Shown: positions 23,416 to 32,643 of the stretch, one piece after another | Numbering within the stretch: position 1 is the first letter of the stretch | Layout of the letters: every line of letters starts with the position of its first letter | NCBI GenBank assembly: GCA_040902895.1 | Contig: JBBDWL010000062.1 | Location: 78,274 to 142,273 of the forward strand | Reading direction: 5' to 3' | Length of the DNA: 64,000 bases | Origin: JALYRV01 sp040902895 | Lineage (GTDB): Bacteria; Acidobacteriota; Vicinamibacteria; Vicinamibacterales; SCN-69-37 | The notes under the pieces: model-generated | Told to the model about the DNA's origin: nothing | The model's input: only the letters and a program-made list of their open reading frames with translations | Database searches by the model: none | Position numbers and translations under genes: made by a program

Positions 23416-26063
23416 TGGCGCGCCGTCTGCTCCGCCGCCTCTCGAGTTTCCTGCGGACGTTCGTTCGCGGGCTCCAGCTCGATCGCGAGCTCGATGATGA
23501 ATTGCGCGCCTATCTCGACCACGAGATCGCGCGGCGCGTGGCCGCCGGTTCGAGTGCGGCTGAGGCGCGGAGGCTCGTGCTGGCCGAGGAAGGCGGCATC
23601 GAGCCGATCAAGGAACGCACGCGCGCGGTCCGCTTTGGCTTCGGGCTCGCGACGGTACTTCAGGATTTGCGCTACGGCGCGCGCTCCATGGCACGTTCGC
23701 CGGGCTTCGCGCTGGTGGCATGCCTCACGCTGGCTCTGGGGATTGGCGCGAACGTCGCTATGTTCACCGTCATGCGCTCGGTGCTCTGGCGCCCGCTGCC
23801 CTATGCGGACGGCGAGCGGCTGGTCATTCTCGACTCCACCTGGCGCGGTCTGCCGCACGCCGGCCTCTCGCCCCGCGAAATCTCCGACTTGAGGCGCGAC
23901 AGCCGCACGCTCTCGCATCTCGCCGTCGTCAACGGTGTGGGCGCGCACGTCGAGATCGACGGCGAAGTCGAGTTCGTCCCGGCGGCGAGCGTCAGCGCCG
24001 ATCTGTTGCCGTCGCTCGGGGCCAGGCCCGCGCACGGCCGTCTGTTCGACGCGCGCGACGACTCGCTGCACCCGGACGGCCAGGTGCGCAGCGTGATCTT
24101 CAGCGACGCGCTGTGGCGGCAACGGCTCGGCGCCGATCCCGGCGCGATCGGGCGGTGGATCACCGTCAACAACACGCCGCGTCAACTGATCGGCGTGCTT
24201 CCGGCCGACTTCCAGGTGTTTCTGCCCGCGTCGACCAGTGTGCAGGAAGCGACGCACGTCTGGTTTCCGACGTCCATCAACCCGGCCGAGAACTTCAGAG
24301 GCAACGGCGCCATCGGACGCCTGCGCGCGGGCGTGACGCTCGACGATGCGCGGCGGGAGCTCGAGGTGTTTGCCGCGCGCTTCGCATCCGACCGGCCGGA
24401 AATCTATCGCGACGCGGCAGCAACCTTCCGCGTCGATGCTCTTCGGCAGGCGCTGGCAGCCGATATCGACGCGGGCCTGTGGATGCTCGGTGCGGCCGTA
24501 GCCTTCGTACTGCTGGTGAGCTGTGTGAACATCGCCAACCTGACCCTCGCAAGATCGTCTGGACGCGCGCGCGAGCTCGCGGTGCGCCGCGCGCTGGGCG
24601 CCACCCGTGTGCGGATCGTACGTCAGCTCCTTACCGAGAGCCTGCTGCTCGCCGCGATTGGAGGCGCCGGAGGACTCGTGATCGGGCGCCTTGGCCTCCA
24701 ACTGCTCGACTGGCTGCGAACGACGGATTTGCCGCGCCAGTCGCAGGTCGGCCTTGACGGGCAGGTGACGTTGTTCTCGATCGGCATCACGCTCGCGGCC
24801 GGCGTGATCTGCGGCGTACTGCCGGCGTTCCGCTTCGCCGCAGGCGACGCGCAGGCCCTCAAGGCCGGGCGAGCCGATTCCCCGGCGCGCGGACAACGGC
24901 GTCTGCAGCGCGGGCTCGTGATCGCGGAGATCGCGCTGTCAATCGTCCCGCTGGTTGCCGCAGGTCTCATGGTGCGCTCGTTCGTCAATCTCACTCAGGC
25001 GCCCCTCGGCTTCAGGCCGGACGGTATCGTCACCGCCTGGATGCCGCTGAGTTTTCGCCAGTTTAGCGATGTCGACGCACGCGTCCGCGTGCACGCCGCC
25101 GTGCTCGATCGGATCCGTGAGCTGCCGGGCGTTCATGACGTCAGCGCCGCGAGCCCGCCGCCATTCCACGATTTTCAGGTTCAGATGCTTGAACGTTATG
25201 GCCGCGCCGGCGACACAGGTCCCGGATCGCATGCCACGCGGCAGAGCGCGCTGCCCGGATACCTGCGTGTCGTGGGCACGCGGCTCGTGGCGGGCCGCGA
25301 GTTCACGGACGATGACCTGCGGCACAAGCGACAAGTCGTCATCATCGACGAGCGGATCGCGCGGGAGTTGTGGCCGTCGGGGGCGATTGGCCAGCAGATG
25401 TGGGTCGGAGCCGGCAGGCGCGCGAGCCCGCTCGAAGTGATCGGCGTGACCGAGCCTGTGCGCGTGGCGAATATCGGGGACGATTCGACGCCGCATTTGT
25501 TCGTCCCGTATCACAAGTTCACCATCGACATGGTCCTCGCCATCAGGACCGACACGCCGGCTGAGGCACTCGCGCCCGTGCTGAAGCGCATTGCCGCCGA
25601 AGCGGGAACGAGCCGCGCGGTAATGGATGTCTGGCCGCTTCGCGACTATGTGGACAAGTCGATGGCCGACACGCGCTTCATGATGCTCGTGCTCACTGCT
25701 TTCGCCGGCCTGTCCATGCTTTTGGCGGCAATCGGTCTCTACGGCACGCTGTCGTACCTCACATCGCAGCGCTCGCGCGAATTCGGTGTGCGCCTCGCCC
25801 TCGGCGCGAGCAGCCGGCAGATTCTGCGTCTCGTGGCCGGAGAAGGCGTGGTGTTGACGGCGATTGGCGCAGCCGCGGGACTGGCAGGAGCCATCGCGGC
25901 GGCGCGCGCACTCAGAGGCCTCCTCTATGGCGTCGAGCCCCTCGATCCGGCAACGCTGGCCGCCGTGACGGCCGCGGTCGCGGTGCTCGCGGTCCTTGCG
26001 AGCCTCAAGCCGGCGTGGTCGGCGAGCAGAGTCGATCCAACGCGCGCGCTGCGGGCGGATTGA
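23415..26063 (+). CDS. ADOP-type permease with prefix domain 1
   Basis: The 882-residue protein starts with a cytosolic prefix (QLDRELDDELRAYLDHEIARR, to about residue 75), then two MacB_PCD-FtsX repeats. The first opens with GFALVACLTLALGIGANVAMFTVM, and the second ends with RVDPTRALRAD. The mid-protein FtsX block (FVLLVSCVNIANLTLARSSGRARELAVRRALGA) is typical. ADOPs lack a fused ATPase, so either partner with a MacB ATPase or act by mechanotransmission; the substrate is unknown. The start at 23415 is fixed by the overlap with padR. It converges on the permease at 26112. Confidence 0.87.
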   Translation: MARRLLRRLSSFLRTFVRGLQLDRELDDELRAYLDHEIARRVAAGSSAAEARRLVLAEEGGIEPIKERTRAVRFGFGLATVLQDLRYGARSMARSPGFALVACLTLALGIGANVAMFTVMRSVLWRPLPYADGERLVILDSTWRGLPHAGLSPREISDLRRDSRTLSHLAVVNGVGAHVEIDGEVEFVPAASVSADLLPSLGARPAHGRLFDARDDSLHPDGQVRSVIFSDALWRQRLGADPGAIGRWITVNNTPRQLIGVLPADFQVFLPASTSVQEATHVWFPTSINPAENFRGNGAIGRLRAGVTLDDARRELEVFAARFASDRPEIYRDAAATFRVDALRQALAADIDAGLWMLGAAVAFVLLVSCVNIANLTLARSSGRARELAVRRALGATRVRIVRQLLTESLLLAAIGGAGGLVIGRLGLQLLDWLRTTDLPRQSQVGLDGQVTLFSIGITLAAGVICGVLPAFRFAAGDAQALKAGRADSPARGQRRLQRGLVIAEIALSIVPLVAAGLMVRSFVNLTQAPLGFRPDGIVTAWMPLSFRQFSDVDARVRVHAAVLDRIRELPGVHDVSAASPPPFHDFQVQMLERYGRAGDTGPGSHATRQSALPGYLRVVGTRLVAGREFTDDDLRHKRQVVIIDERIARELWPSGAIGQQMWVGAGRRASPLEVIGVTEPVRVANIGDDSTPHLFVPYHKFTIDMVLAIRTDTPAEALAPVLKRIAAEAGTSRAVMDVWPLRDYVDKSMADTRFMMLVLTAFAGLSMLLAAIGLYGTLSYLTSQRSREFGVRLALGASSRQILRLVAGEGVVLTAIGAAAGLAGAIAAARALRGLLYGVEPLDPATLAAVTAAVAVLAVLASLKPAWSASRVDPTRALRAD

Positions 26064-26111
26064 AACGCGCGACGGACTTCAGTGCCGCGAGGGTGGGCAC
26101 GTTGCTCGCTT

Positions 26112-28772
26112 TCAGTCGGCGCGCAGCACTTGAGCCGGATCTACGCGGCTGGCGCGCACGGCGGGGATCAACGATCCGGCCGCCGCCGTGGCGACGACGG
26201 CGCCGACGGCCAGGAACCAGATCGTGGGTTGATAGACGGTCACGTTATAAAGGTGCGACTCGAGGAAGCGCGCGAGCCAGGCCGCCACGACGACACCGGC
26301 AACAAGGCCGGCGCCCACGGTGGCGGCCTCGCCCGCAACCAGCGCCGTCACGACGCCCTCGCGCGTCGAGCCCAGCGCCATCCGAATGCCGACCTCTCGC
26401 GTCCGGCGCGCCGCCGACATCGCGATGACGCCGAGAATGCCGGCGCCGACCAGGACGAGCGCCGCCGCGCCGAACGCGCCGAAGAGCCAGCCGAGAAAGC
26501 GGCGCGGCCGAATCGTATCGGCGAGGATGTCGGTCGCCGTCTGCGCGCGGACGGCGGTGAGCGCTGGCGCCGATGCCTCCGCAAGCCGGACGACTTCCGA
26601 GAGCACGCGTCCGGTGGCGCCGGGCGCTCGAATGGCGACAACAGGCGCGGTCTCGAAATTCAGCGCCGCGTACGAACCGTAGACGACCGGATATGGATCG
26701 ACGTCGAGCGCGTTGTATCGCACGTCGGCAACGATTCCGACCACTGTGTGCGCACGGCGGGGCTGACTGGGATCGGGCTTCGCATTCGGCAGCATCGCCT
26801 GCGTGTACAGGTCACGTCCAATCGCATCGCCGTCGTGCCAGAAGGAGCGAGCCGCCGCCTGACTCACGGCTATCACCGGAGCGCCGCGATCGAGCTCGCC
26901 ATCGGCCGGAAAACGGCCGGCGATGAGAGACAGGCCTGCGGCCTCGAAGAATCCGCCCGTGACTGGCAGCCCTATGTGATGGCGAGTGTCATCGGACAGC
27001 GAAAACGCGACGTTCTCGATATGTGATCGATCGAGCACGTGCGCATCGATTGCCCCGGCCGCACGGACGCCCGGAATGGATCGCACGCGGCGAAGAAACG
27101 CTGCGAGCTCTTCTGCCACGCCCGGCGCGGGTTTTCCAAACACGTGCCGGCCGTCCGGCGGAATCCGCAGCTCGACGAACGACAGATCCTCGGGATCGAT
27201 GCCCGGCTCGTTCCGCCAGGCCTGTGCAACGCTGCCCACGAGCAATGACCCGCCGACAGCGAGGACGAGCCCGACCGCGACCTGCGCGGCAACCGCGAGC
27301 CGGCGTCCGACGGACGCTGCGCGCGGCGTCGATGTGACCGCCGCGCCCGCCACGGGCGCGGCGAGTCCAAGCGCGCGTCTGATCGGCCAGATTGAGACAA
27401 GCAGGACCGACACAGTCGTGGCGAAGAGCGCGAATGCGGCCACGCGCCAGTCGATGACCGGCGTCTTGAGCAGCAGGAGATTGCCGGGCATCACGTCGAG
27501 CGCGACGCGCAGCAGCCAGGGCGCGGCAACGAGGCCAAGGCCCGCGCCTGACGCCACGAGCACGGCGTTCTCGATCAACACGGACCGCGCGATGTGCCAC
27601 GTGCCCGCGCCTATCGCGCGGCGAAGGCCGATCTCGCGCGCGCGATCGAGGCTGCGCGCCGCCATCAGGCCCGACACGTTCAGACAGGCGATCAGCACGA
27701 GCAGCGCCGCCGCGAGAAACGCCCCCGAGAACACGCGCGCGGAGCCCTCCGCCATCCGTTCGCCCAGCGGATGCAGCGTCGCGCGATCGAAGGGACCGAG
27801 GTATCGCCTCCCGTCCGGCCTGAGGTTCCGGCCGGCGGCGTCAGCAGCCATCACCGCTTCCAGCCGATCCCGCACTGCCAAAGCAGACTCCCCGGCGGGC
27901 AAGCGCATGACGACTTCGAGGGAGCGTTGGGTGGGACGGGCCGCCATGCCGAGCAAGGGCAACAGAATCTCTGCGTGAACCTCGACGCTCGGAAAGACGA
28001 AGCCTTCTGGCATCACGCCGACGACTTCCCCGGTGCCGCCCGCGCGAGGATCGACCGCGAGACGGCGTCCCAACACCTGCGGATCGCCTGCGAAGCGCTG
28101 CTGCCACACGTGGTGGCTCACGATAATCGGTATGACCCGCCCGACTTCGCCGAAATGCTGTGGGGTGAAGCCGCCCATCATCGGCCTCACGCCAATCACG
28201 TCGAAGAACTCCGGTCCAATCATCGCGGCTGCGAGGCCGGTTTGGTTCACGGCTTCGGCGCCGCTCGTCCGATTGCCGTCGAAACCTGTGAACTCGACGT
28301 CGGGCATGGCGGTGCGCCAGACGTCCAGCTCACGCAGGCTCACCGACGGCGTGCCGCGAATACGTTCGGTAAAGCCAGGCTCGAGCGAGTACAACTCGTG
28401 CGCCCTGGGATACGGCAGCGGCTTGAAGAGCACGCCGTCGACGACGGCGAAGACGGTGGTGGCGAGCGCCATGCTCAGCGCGATGACGCCGATGACGGCG
28501 GCGGCGTACCACGGCGCCCGGCGGAGGGAACGCAGCGCGTGTCGCAGGTCACGGCCATGGCCGCCGGCGTTGAACGCGCTGGCCAGGCGGCGTATGCCGG
28601 CAAGGGCACGTGCCGCCGCGACGGCGGTCAGCATCGTGAGCGCCGTCCGCCAGTACCATGCGGTGCCGGCGGCCGTGCCGCGCGCGGATCGCCTGAGGCG
28701 TTCTTCATGCAGATCGCCGGCAATCGAGTCGGCCAGGTCGTCGCCGGTCAGCCAGCGCAGCAGTCTGAGCAT
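26112..28772 (-). CDS. ADOP-type permease with prefix domain 2
   Basis: The 886-residue protein begins MLRLLRWLTGDDLADSIAGDLHEE, then AWYWRTALTML: this YWR-containing prefix differs from that of the prefix-1 permeases. Two MacB_PCD-FtsX units follow (APWYAAAVIGVIALSMALATTVFAVVDGVLF near residue 95, RAREIGLRRAIGAGTWHIARSVLIENAVL in the middle), ending ASRVDPAQVLRAD. ATG at 28772 is preferred because GGAGG lies 7 bases upstream; a GTG at 28820, 3 bases after the PadR stop, is the alternative and would add 16 residues. It is the only PadR-ADOP pair here whose likely start does not overlap padR. Confidence 0.86.
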   Translation of the reverse strand: MLRLLRWLTGDDLADSIAGDLHEERLRRSARGTAAGTAWYWRTALTMLTAVAAARALAGIRRLASAFNAGGHGRDLRHALRSLRRAPWYAAAVIGVIALSMALATTVFAVVDGVLFKPLPYPRAHELYSLEPGFTERIRGTPSVSLRELDVWRTAMPDVEFTGFDGNRTSGAEAVNQTGLAAAMIGPEFFDVIGVRPMMGGFTPQHFGEVGRVIPIIVSHHVWQQRFAGDPQVLGRRLAVDPRAGGTGEVVGVMPEGFVFPSVEVHAEILLPLLGMAARPTQRSLEVVMRLPAGESALAVRDRLEAVMAADAAGRNLRPDGRRYLGPFDRATLHPLGERMAEGSARVFSGAFLAAALLVLIACLNVSGLMAARSLDRAREIGLRRAIGAGTWHIARSVLIENAVLVASGAGLGLVAAPWLLRVALDVMPGNLLLLKTPVIDWRVAAFALFATTVSVLLVSIWPIRRALGLAAPVAGAAVTSTPRAASVGRRLAVAAQVAVGLVLAVGGSLLVGSVAQAWRNEPGIDPEDLSFVELRIPPDGRHVFGKPAPGVAEELAAFLRRVRSIPGVRAAGAIDAHVLDRSHIENVAFSLSDDTRHHIGLPVTGGFFEAAGLSLIAGRFPADGELDRGAPVIAVSQAAARSFWHDGDAIGRDLYTQAMLPNAKPDPSQPRRAHTVVGIVADVRYNALDVDPYPVVYGSYAALNFETAPVVAIRAPGATGRVLSEVVRLAEASAPALTAVRAQTATDILADTIRPRRFLGWLFGAFGAAALVLVGAGILGVIAMSAARRTREVGIRMALGSTREGVVTALVAGEAATVGAGLVAGVVVAAWLARFLESHLYNVTVYQPTIWFLAVGAVVATAAAGSLIPAVRASRVDPAQVLRAD

Positions 28773-28823
28773 CTCGTTCCTCCGGCTCCAGGCCGATCGT
28801 GTTCCCGGAGCCCGGCTCACGCG

Positions 28824-29162
28824 TCAGATTTCGGATCCACGGACGCCGTCCCACAGCGCCGTCAGCGCGCGCCGCGATGCCCGCAACGCCGCCAGCGCGG
28901 ACTTCGTCACGCGATAGCACCGCTTCGCGCGGCCGCCGCGTTCGGGCGTGGGCCCGGTGAGGTACGACGACAGCAGCCCTTTCTTCTCGAGCCGGTCGAG
29001 TGTCATGTACACGGCGCCGCGCGACGCGCGCCGATTTGTCCGCGTCTCGAGCTCCGCCAGTACATTCAGGCCGTATGCATCGTCATCCCGCCCGGCACAG
29101 AGCACGGCCAGCAGCACCATCTGCTCGAATTCGCCCAGGGCCGGCGGCGTCTCTCGCCCCAT
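28824..29162 (-). CDS. PadR-family regulator, lineage B
   Basis: The 112-residue winged-helix protein opens LGEFEQMVLLAVLCAGRDDDAYG, with the recognition segment ASRGAVYMTLDRLEKKGLLSS and wing GGRAKRCYRVTKSALAALR. The LGEFEQ...GAVY.TLDRLE pattern separates it from lineage A regulators (KGTLDLLILRTL...GSLYPALHRLE). It is divergent from the lineage A PadR at 29257 and lies upstream of a prefix-2 permease that it probably represses. Confidence 0.88.
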   Translation of the reverse strand: MGRETPPALGEFEQMVLLAVLCAGRDDDAYGLNVLAELETRTNRRASRGAVYMTLDRLEKKGLLSSYLTGPTPERGGRAKRCYRVTKSALAALRASRRALTALWDGVRGSEI

Positions 29163-29170
29163 GCCGCGGA

Positions 29171-29254
29171 CCTTACAGCAACAATGTAGGACAAATCAAG
29201 TTCTCGGCCTGCCGCGCGTAGGCTTTCTACACAACATGTAGTAGGATTCCTACA
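29171..29254. promoter_or_regulatory. Shared divergent operator region of two PadR genes
   Basis: The 94-bp divergent gap carries repeated TGTAG/CTACA words. They are TTACA-gcaacaa-TGTAGG (29173-29190) by the minus-strand start, CTACA-N5-TGTAG (29227-29241), and TGTAG-N8-CTACA (29237-29254), which ends two bases before the plus-strand ATG. The last also contains the palindrome GTAGGA-T-TCCTAC (29241-29253). TGTAG-N8-CTACA matches the ATGT-N8-ACAT spacing known for PadR operators. The shared words suggest cross-control of both PadRs. Confidence 0.6.
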
Positions 29255-29256
29255 CA

Positions 29257-29613
29257 ATGGCTCACAAGCCGCCGTCCCGTGTCGAGCTCCTGCGCGGCAC
29301 CCTCGATCTGCTGATCCTCCGTACGCTGCTGCCGGGTCCAAGTCATGGTCACGCTATCGCCAAACATATTCAGCGGACCTCGGACGACCTGCTGAAGGTC
29401 GAAACCGGCTCTCTCTACCCCGCGCTCTACCGGCTCGAAGCCAATGGGTGGGTCGCAGCGTCCTGGGAGCTGTCCGAGAAGGGCAAGCGCGCCCGCTACT
29501 ACCGAATCACGCCCAAGGGACGAAAGCAGCTGGCCAGCGAACAGTCGAAATGGGACGCATTCGCGCGTGCCATGGGATTGCTGCTGAAGCCACTCGGTGA
29601 GGAGGGACGATGA
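29257..29613 (+). CDS. PadR-family regulator, lineage A
   Basis: The 118-residue winged-helix protein has VELLRGTLDLLILRTLLPGPSHGHAIAKHI, LLKVETGSLYPALYRLEANGWV and YYRITPKGRKQLASEQSKWDAFARAMG. It is closely similar to the PadR at 23086 and, like it, precedes a prefix-1 permease. The stop overlaps the permease start (ATGA), so the pair is co-translated. It sits over a TGTAG-N8-CTACA palindrome. Confidence 0.9.
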   Translation: MAHKPPSRVELLRGTLDLLILRTLLPGPSHGHAIAKHIQRTSDDLLKVETGSLYPALYRLEANGWVAASWELSEKGKRARYYRITPKGRKQLASEQSKWDAFARAMGLLLKPLGEEGR

Positions 29614-32348
29614 CGCCGCTCTTTCGGAAGCTCGTGTGGTGGATGCGCCGCCGGCGGAAGGAGGACGAACTCCGCGAGGAGCTCGAATTCCACCTTGCGA
29701 ACGAAGCTGACGAGCGTGAGGTTGACGGACTCGCGCACGACCAGGCGAGATGGGCCGCCCATCGCGATTTGGGCAATGTGACGCTGCTGCGGGAAGACAC
29801 CCGCAGGCTTTGGACGTGGACGCCGGTCGAACAGCTCGCGCAGGACCTGCGCTACGCCGTGTGGATGATGTTCAAGCACCCCACGTTTACAGCCCTGGCC
29901 GCCCTTTCGCTCGCGCTCGGGATCGGCGCGAATACCGCGATCTTCAGTCTGGTCAACGCGACGCTGCTCCAGCGGCTACCGGTCGATGACCGGGAGCGGC
30001 TGGTTTACGTGCACAGGGCGAGGGTTGGTGGCGTGTTCTCGTACCCGCTGTACCAGGCACTACGTGACGGCAGCCATGTTTTCGAAGGGTTGGCCGCCTG
30101 GGCGGGCGTGACGCTCAGTCTAAACGCCGACAATACGACCGACCTTGTCGACGGCGCGATCGTCACCGGGAACTTCTTCGACGTTCTTGGAATTCGTGCC
30201 TCGGAAGGACGGCTGCTTGCCCCTTCGGACGATGTGACGGTGCGCGCACATCCGGTCGCGGTGATCAGCCATGACTTGTGGCAGACCCGGTTTGGCGGTC
30301 GCGCCGATATCGTCGGGCGAGACATTCGGCTGAATGGTCACGCGTTCACGATCGTCGGCGTGACACCGGCTGCGTTTCCCGGTCCGCAGCTCGGAACGGC
30401 GCGCCAGGTGTACGCGCCGATGATGATGCAGGCGATCTTGCGGCCGTCCGGGACCGGGGAACAGAACCCGGATCTGCTCGCAGACCGCAGAAGGCGCACC
30501 GATGGCGCCAGGGGACCTACACCGAGCTGGTTGTTTGGGTTGGGCCGCCTCAACCCCGGGATCACACTGGATCAAGCACGCGCAGAACTCGGGACACTTG
30601 CGACAAATTACGAGCGAACGTTTGACCCATCCGACCCTCCCGAACTCGTCGCCCTTGTGCCATTGGATCAGGGGGACCCTCGCGAACGTCAACAACTTCA
30701 GTCGGTCGCGTTGCTCTTGGGCGGTGTCGCTGCCGCCGTACTGCTGATTGCCTGCGCAAACATCGCAAACCTGCTGCTCGCGAGAACTGCCTCGCGGAGG
30801 CGCGAGTTCTCGGTCCGGCTGGCCGTCGGCGCGAGCCGCGCGCGCCTCATGCGACAGCTCCTCACCGAGAGCGTGCTCCTGTCGACTATCGGCGGTGTCA
30901 TCGGCCTCGGGTTCGCTTGGGTAGTCGTGCTGTCATTCCAGGCGGCGCCCCCGCCGCCGGGCGCGCTGCCCCTCGCGATTGAGTTTTCAATTGATCAGCG
31001 CGTGCTGTTGTTCTCGGTCGTGCTGTCGTTTGTCACCGGTATCGTGTTTGGGATCGTTCCCGCCCTGAAGGCGTCACGCCCGAACCTCGTGCCGGCGCTC
31101 AAGGATGTGTCGGCGGAAATCGATGAACGCAGGCGCTGGTTCAGCACGCAGAAAACGCTTGTGGTCGCGGAAGTCGCGCTCTCGATGCTGCTGTTGATCC
31201 CAGCCGGGCTTTTTGTTCGCAGCTTACAAGCTGCTCGCTCAATCGATCCCGGTATCGATGTCGAAAAGCTGGTCGCCGTGCCGCTTAATATCAACGTCCT
31301 CCGCTATACCACGGCCAAGGGGCGAGAGTTTTACCGACAAGTGGTGGAGCGAGTGGAGCGTTTGCCAGGTGTTGAAGCGGCGAGTGTCGCGCGCGTGCCG
31401 GTGATGAGCGGAACAGGCCGTGTGTCCGGTCTCATGGTCGAGGGGCGCCAAGGGTACTCGGAGGAGTTTGTGTTTGGTGCGGGTCCCGGAGTCGTGAGCG
31501 CCGATCCAACCCAGATCAACACGAATGTCGTGGGTCCGGGATTCTTTGCCACCCTTGGGATCCCGCTCATCATCGGCCGCGATTTCAGCGAGCAGGACGC
31601 ACAAGGCGGGCCGCGGGTTGTGATCGTTACCGAGACGACTATGAAGAGGGATTTCAGTGGCAAGAACCCCGTCGGGCAGCGGGTCAGTTTCGGCGGCCAG
31701 GAAGGGCCATGGCGCGAGATTGTCGGTGTTGTTCGCGACAGTAAATACGCCGCGCTCGGCGAGGCCGCGCTGGCGGTCGCATATCTCCCGCTTGCGCAGA
31801 ATCATCAACCGGGTATGACACTCTACGTTCGCACGTCGATACCGCCCGCATCGGTCATTGGGAGCCTGCGGCGCGAGTTACAGGCGATCGAACCAAACCT
31901 GCCTGTGGCGGATATCCGCACGATGACGAGCACGATCGGTGCCTCGCTTTATGCCTCGCGAATGGGGGCGTGGCTCCTCTCGGTGTTTGGCGGTCTCGCC
32001 CTGCTCCTCGCCGCGATCGGTATTTATGGCGTGCTCTCGTTTTCGATCTCCCGCCGCACGCGCGAAATGGGCATACGCTTGGCGCTCGGCGCAGACACCC
32101 GCAACGTGTTTTGGCTGGTCGTACGTGATGGCATGATGCTGGTCGTCGTCGGGATCATCATCGGTGTGACCGGAGGCCTGATAGGCGCGCAATGGCTGTC
32201 CAGCTTCCTCTACGGGATTCCGACGACGGATGTGGCAACCTTTGCCGCCATGACGGGTGCGCTCGCAGCCGTTGCGCTCGCCGCGTGCGTGATACCCGCA
32301 CGCCGCGCCATGAGAGTGAATCCGATCACCGCGCTGCGGTACGAGTGA
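29610..32348 (+). CDS. ADOP-type permease with prefix domain 1
   Basis: The 912-residue protein has a prefix-1 domain (RRRRKEDELREELEFHLANEADER, DQARWAAHRDLGNVTLLREDTRRLW), then AQDLRYAVWMMFKHPTFTALAALSLALGIGANTAIFSLVNATLL, the mid-protein LIACANIANLLLARTASRRREFSVRLAVGASRARLMRQLLTESVLLS, and a C-terminal FtsX unit ending AMRVNPITALRYE. It is co-translated with its PadR. No ATPase is nearby. The substrate is unknown; the family may export peptides or lipids or respond to envelope stress. Confidence 0.88.
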   Translation: MTPLFRKLVWWMRRRRKEDELREELEFHLANEADEREVDGLAHDQARWAAHRDLGNVTLLREDTRRLWTWTPVEQLAQDLRYAVWMMFKHPTFTALAALSLALGIGANTAIFSLVNATLLQRLPVDDRERLVYVHRARVGGVFSYPLYQALRDGSHVFEGLAAWAGVTLSLNADNTTDLVDGAIVTGNFFDVLGIRASEGRLLAPSDDVTVRAHPVAVISHDLWQTRFGGRADIVGRDIRLNGHAFTIVGVTPAAFPGPQLGTARQVYAPMMMQAILRPSGTGEQNPDLLADRRRRTDGARGPTPSWLFGLGRLNPGITLDQARAELGTLATNYERTFDPSDPPELVALVPLDQGDPRERQQLQSVALLLGGVAAAVLLIACANIANLLLARTASRRREFSVRLAVGASRARLMRQLLTESVLLSTIGGVIGLGFAWVVVLSFQAAPPPPGALPLAIEFSIDQRVLLFSVVLSFVTGIVFGIVPALKASRPNLVPALKDVSAEIDERRRWFSTQKTLVVAEVALSMLLLIPAGLFVRSLQAARSIDPGIDVEKLVAVPLNINVLRYTTAKGREFYRQVVERVERLPGVEAASVARVPVMSGTGRVSGLMVEGRQGYSEEFVFGAGPGVVSADPTQINTNVVGPGFFATLGIPLIIGRDFSEQDAQGGPRVVIVTETTMKRDFSGKNPVGQRVSFGGQEGPWREIVGVVRDSKYAALGEAALAVAYLPLAQNHQPGMTLYVRTSIPPASVIGSLRRELQAIEPNLPVADIRTMTSTIGASLYASRMGAWLLSVFGGLALLLAAIGIYGVLSFSISRRTREMGIRLALGADTRNVFWLVVRDGMMLVVVGIIIGVTGGLIGAQWLSSFLYGIPTTDVATFAAMTGALAAVALAACVIPARRAMRVNPITALRYE

Positions 32349-32382
32349 CGTCAGGGGCCCCACGTTGTCCATCTGGTGCGAA

Positions 32383-32490
32383 CTGGCTTACGCACTGGCC
32401 CTCGCCGCCGCGGTCCTCCCGTGCGCCGCATTCGTAGCCGGCTCGGCGGGCTCACGAGTCGATCCGATCATCGCGCTTCGGCACGACTGA
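32383..32490 (+). pseudogene. Relic of an ADOP permease C-terminus
   Basis: Just after the permease at 29610-32348, in a different frame, the sequence reads LAYALALAAAVLPCAAFVAG, then SAGSRVDPIIALRHD and a stop at 32488. ADOP proteins end with a TM helix followed by ASRVDP..ALR.D/E, so this is the last ~35 residues of another permease with no start or body. It points to a past tandem array and deletion, with the intact gene at 32644 downstream. About 150 bases between it and that gene show nothing recognisable. Confidence 0.7.
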
Positions 32491-32643
32491 CGTCGTCCCA
32501 AAGGCGGACCACCGCGTCCCACAATCGAGCAGGTCAGGTCGGACTGCAGAGACCAGTCTCGTCGGTTAAGTGACAGAGGCACCGAAAGTTATCTCAAACG
32601 ATGGGCCTGGCATCTCGAGTGCAACCGGCGGCGTGGTGATCCG

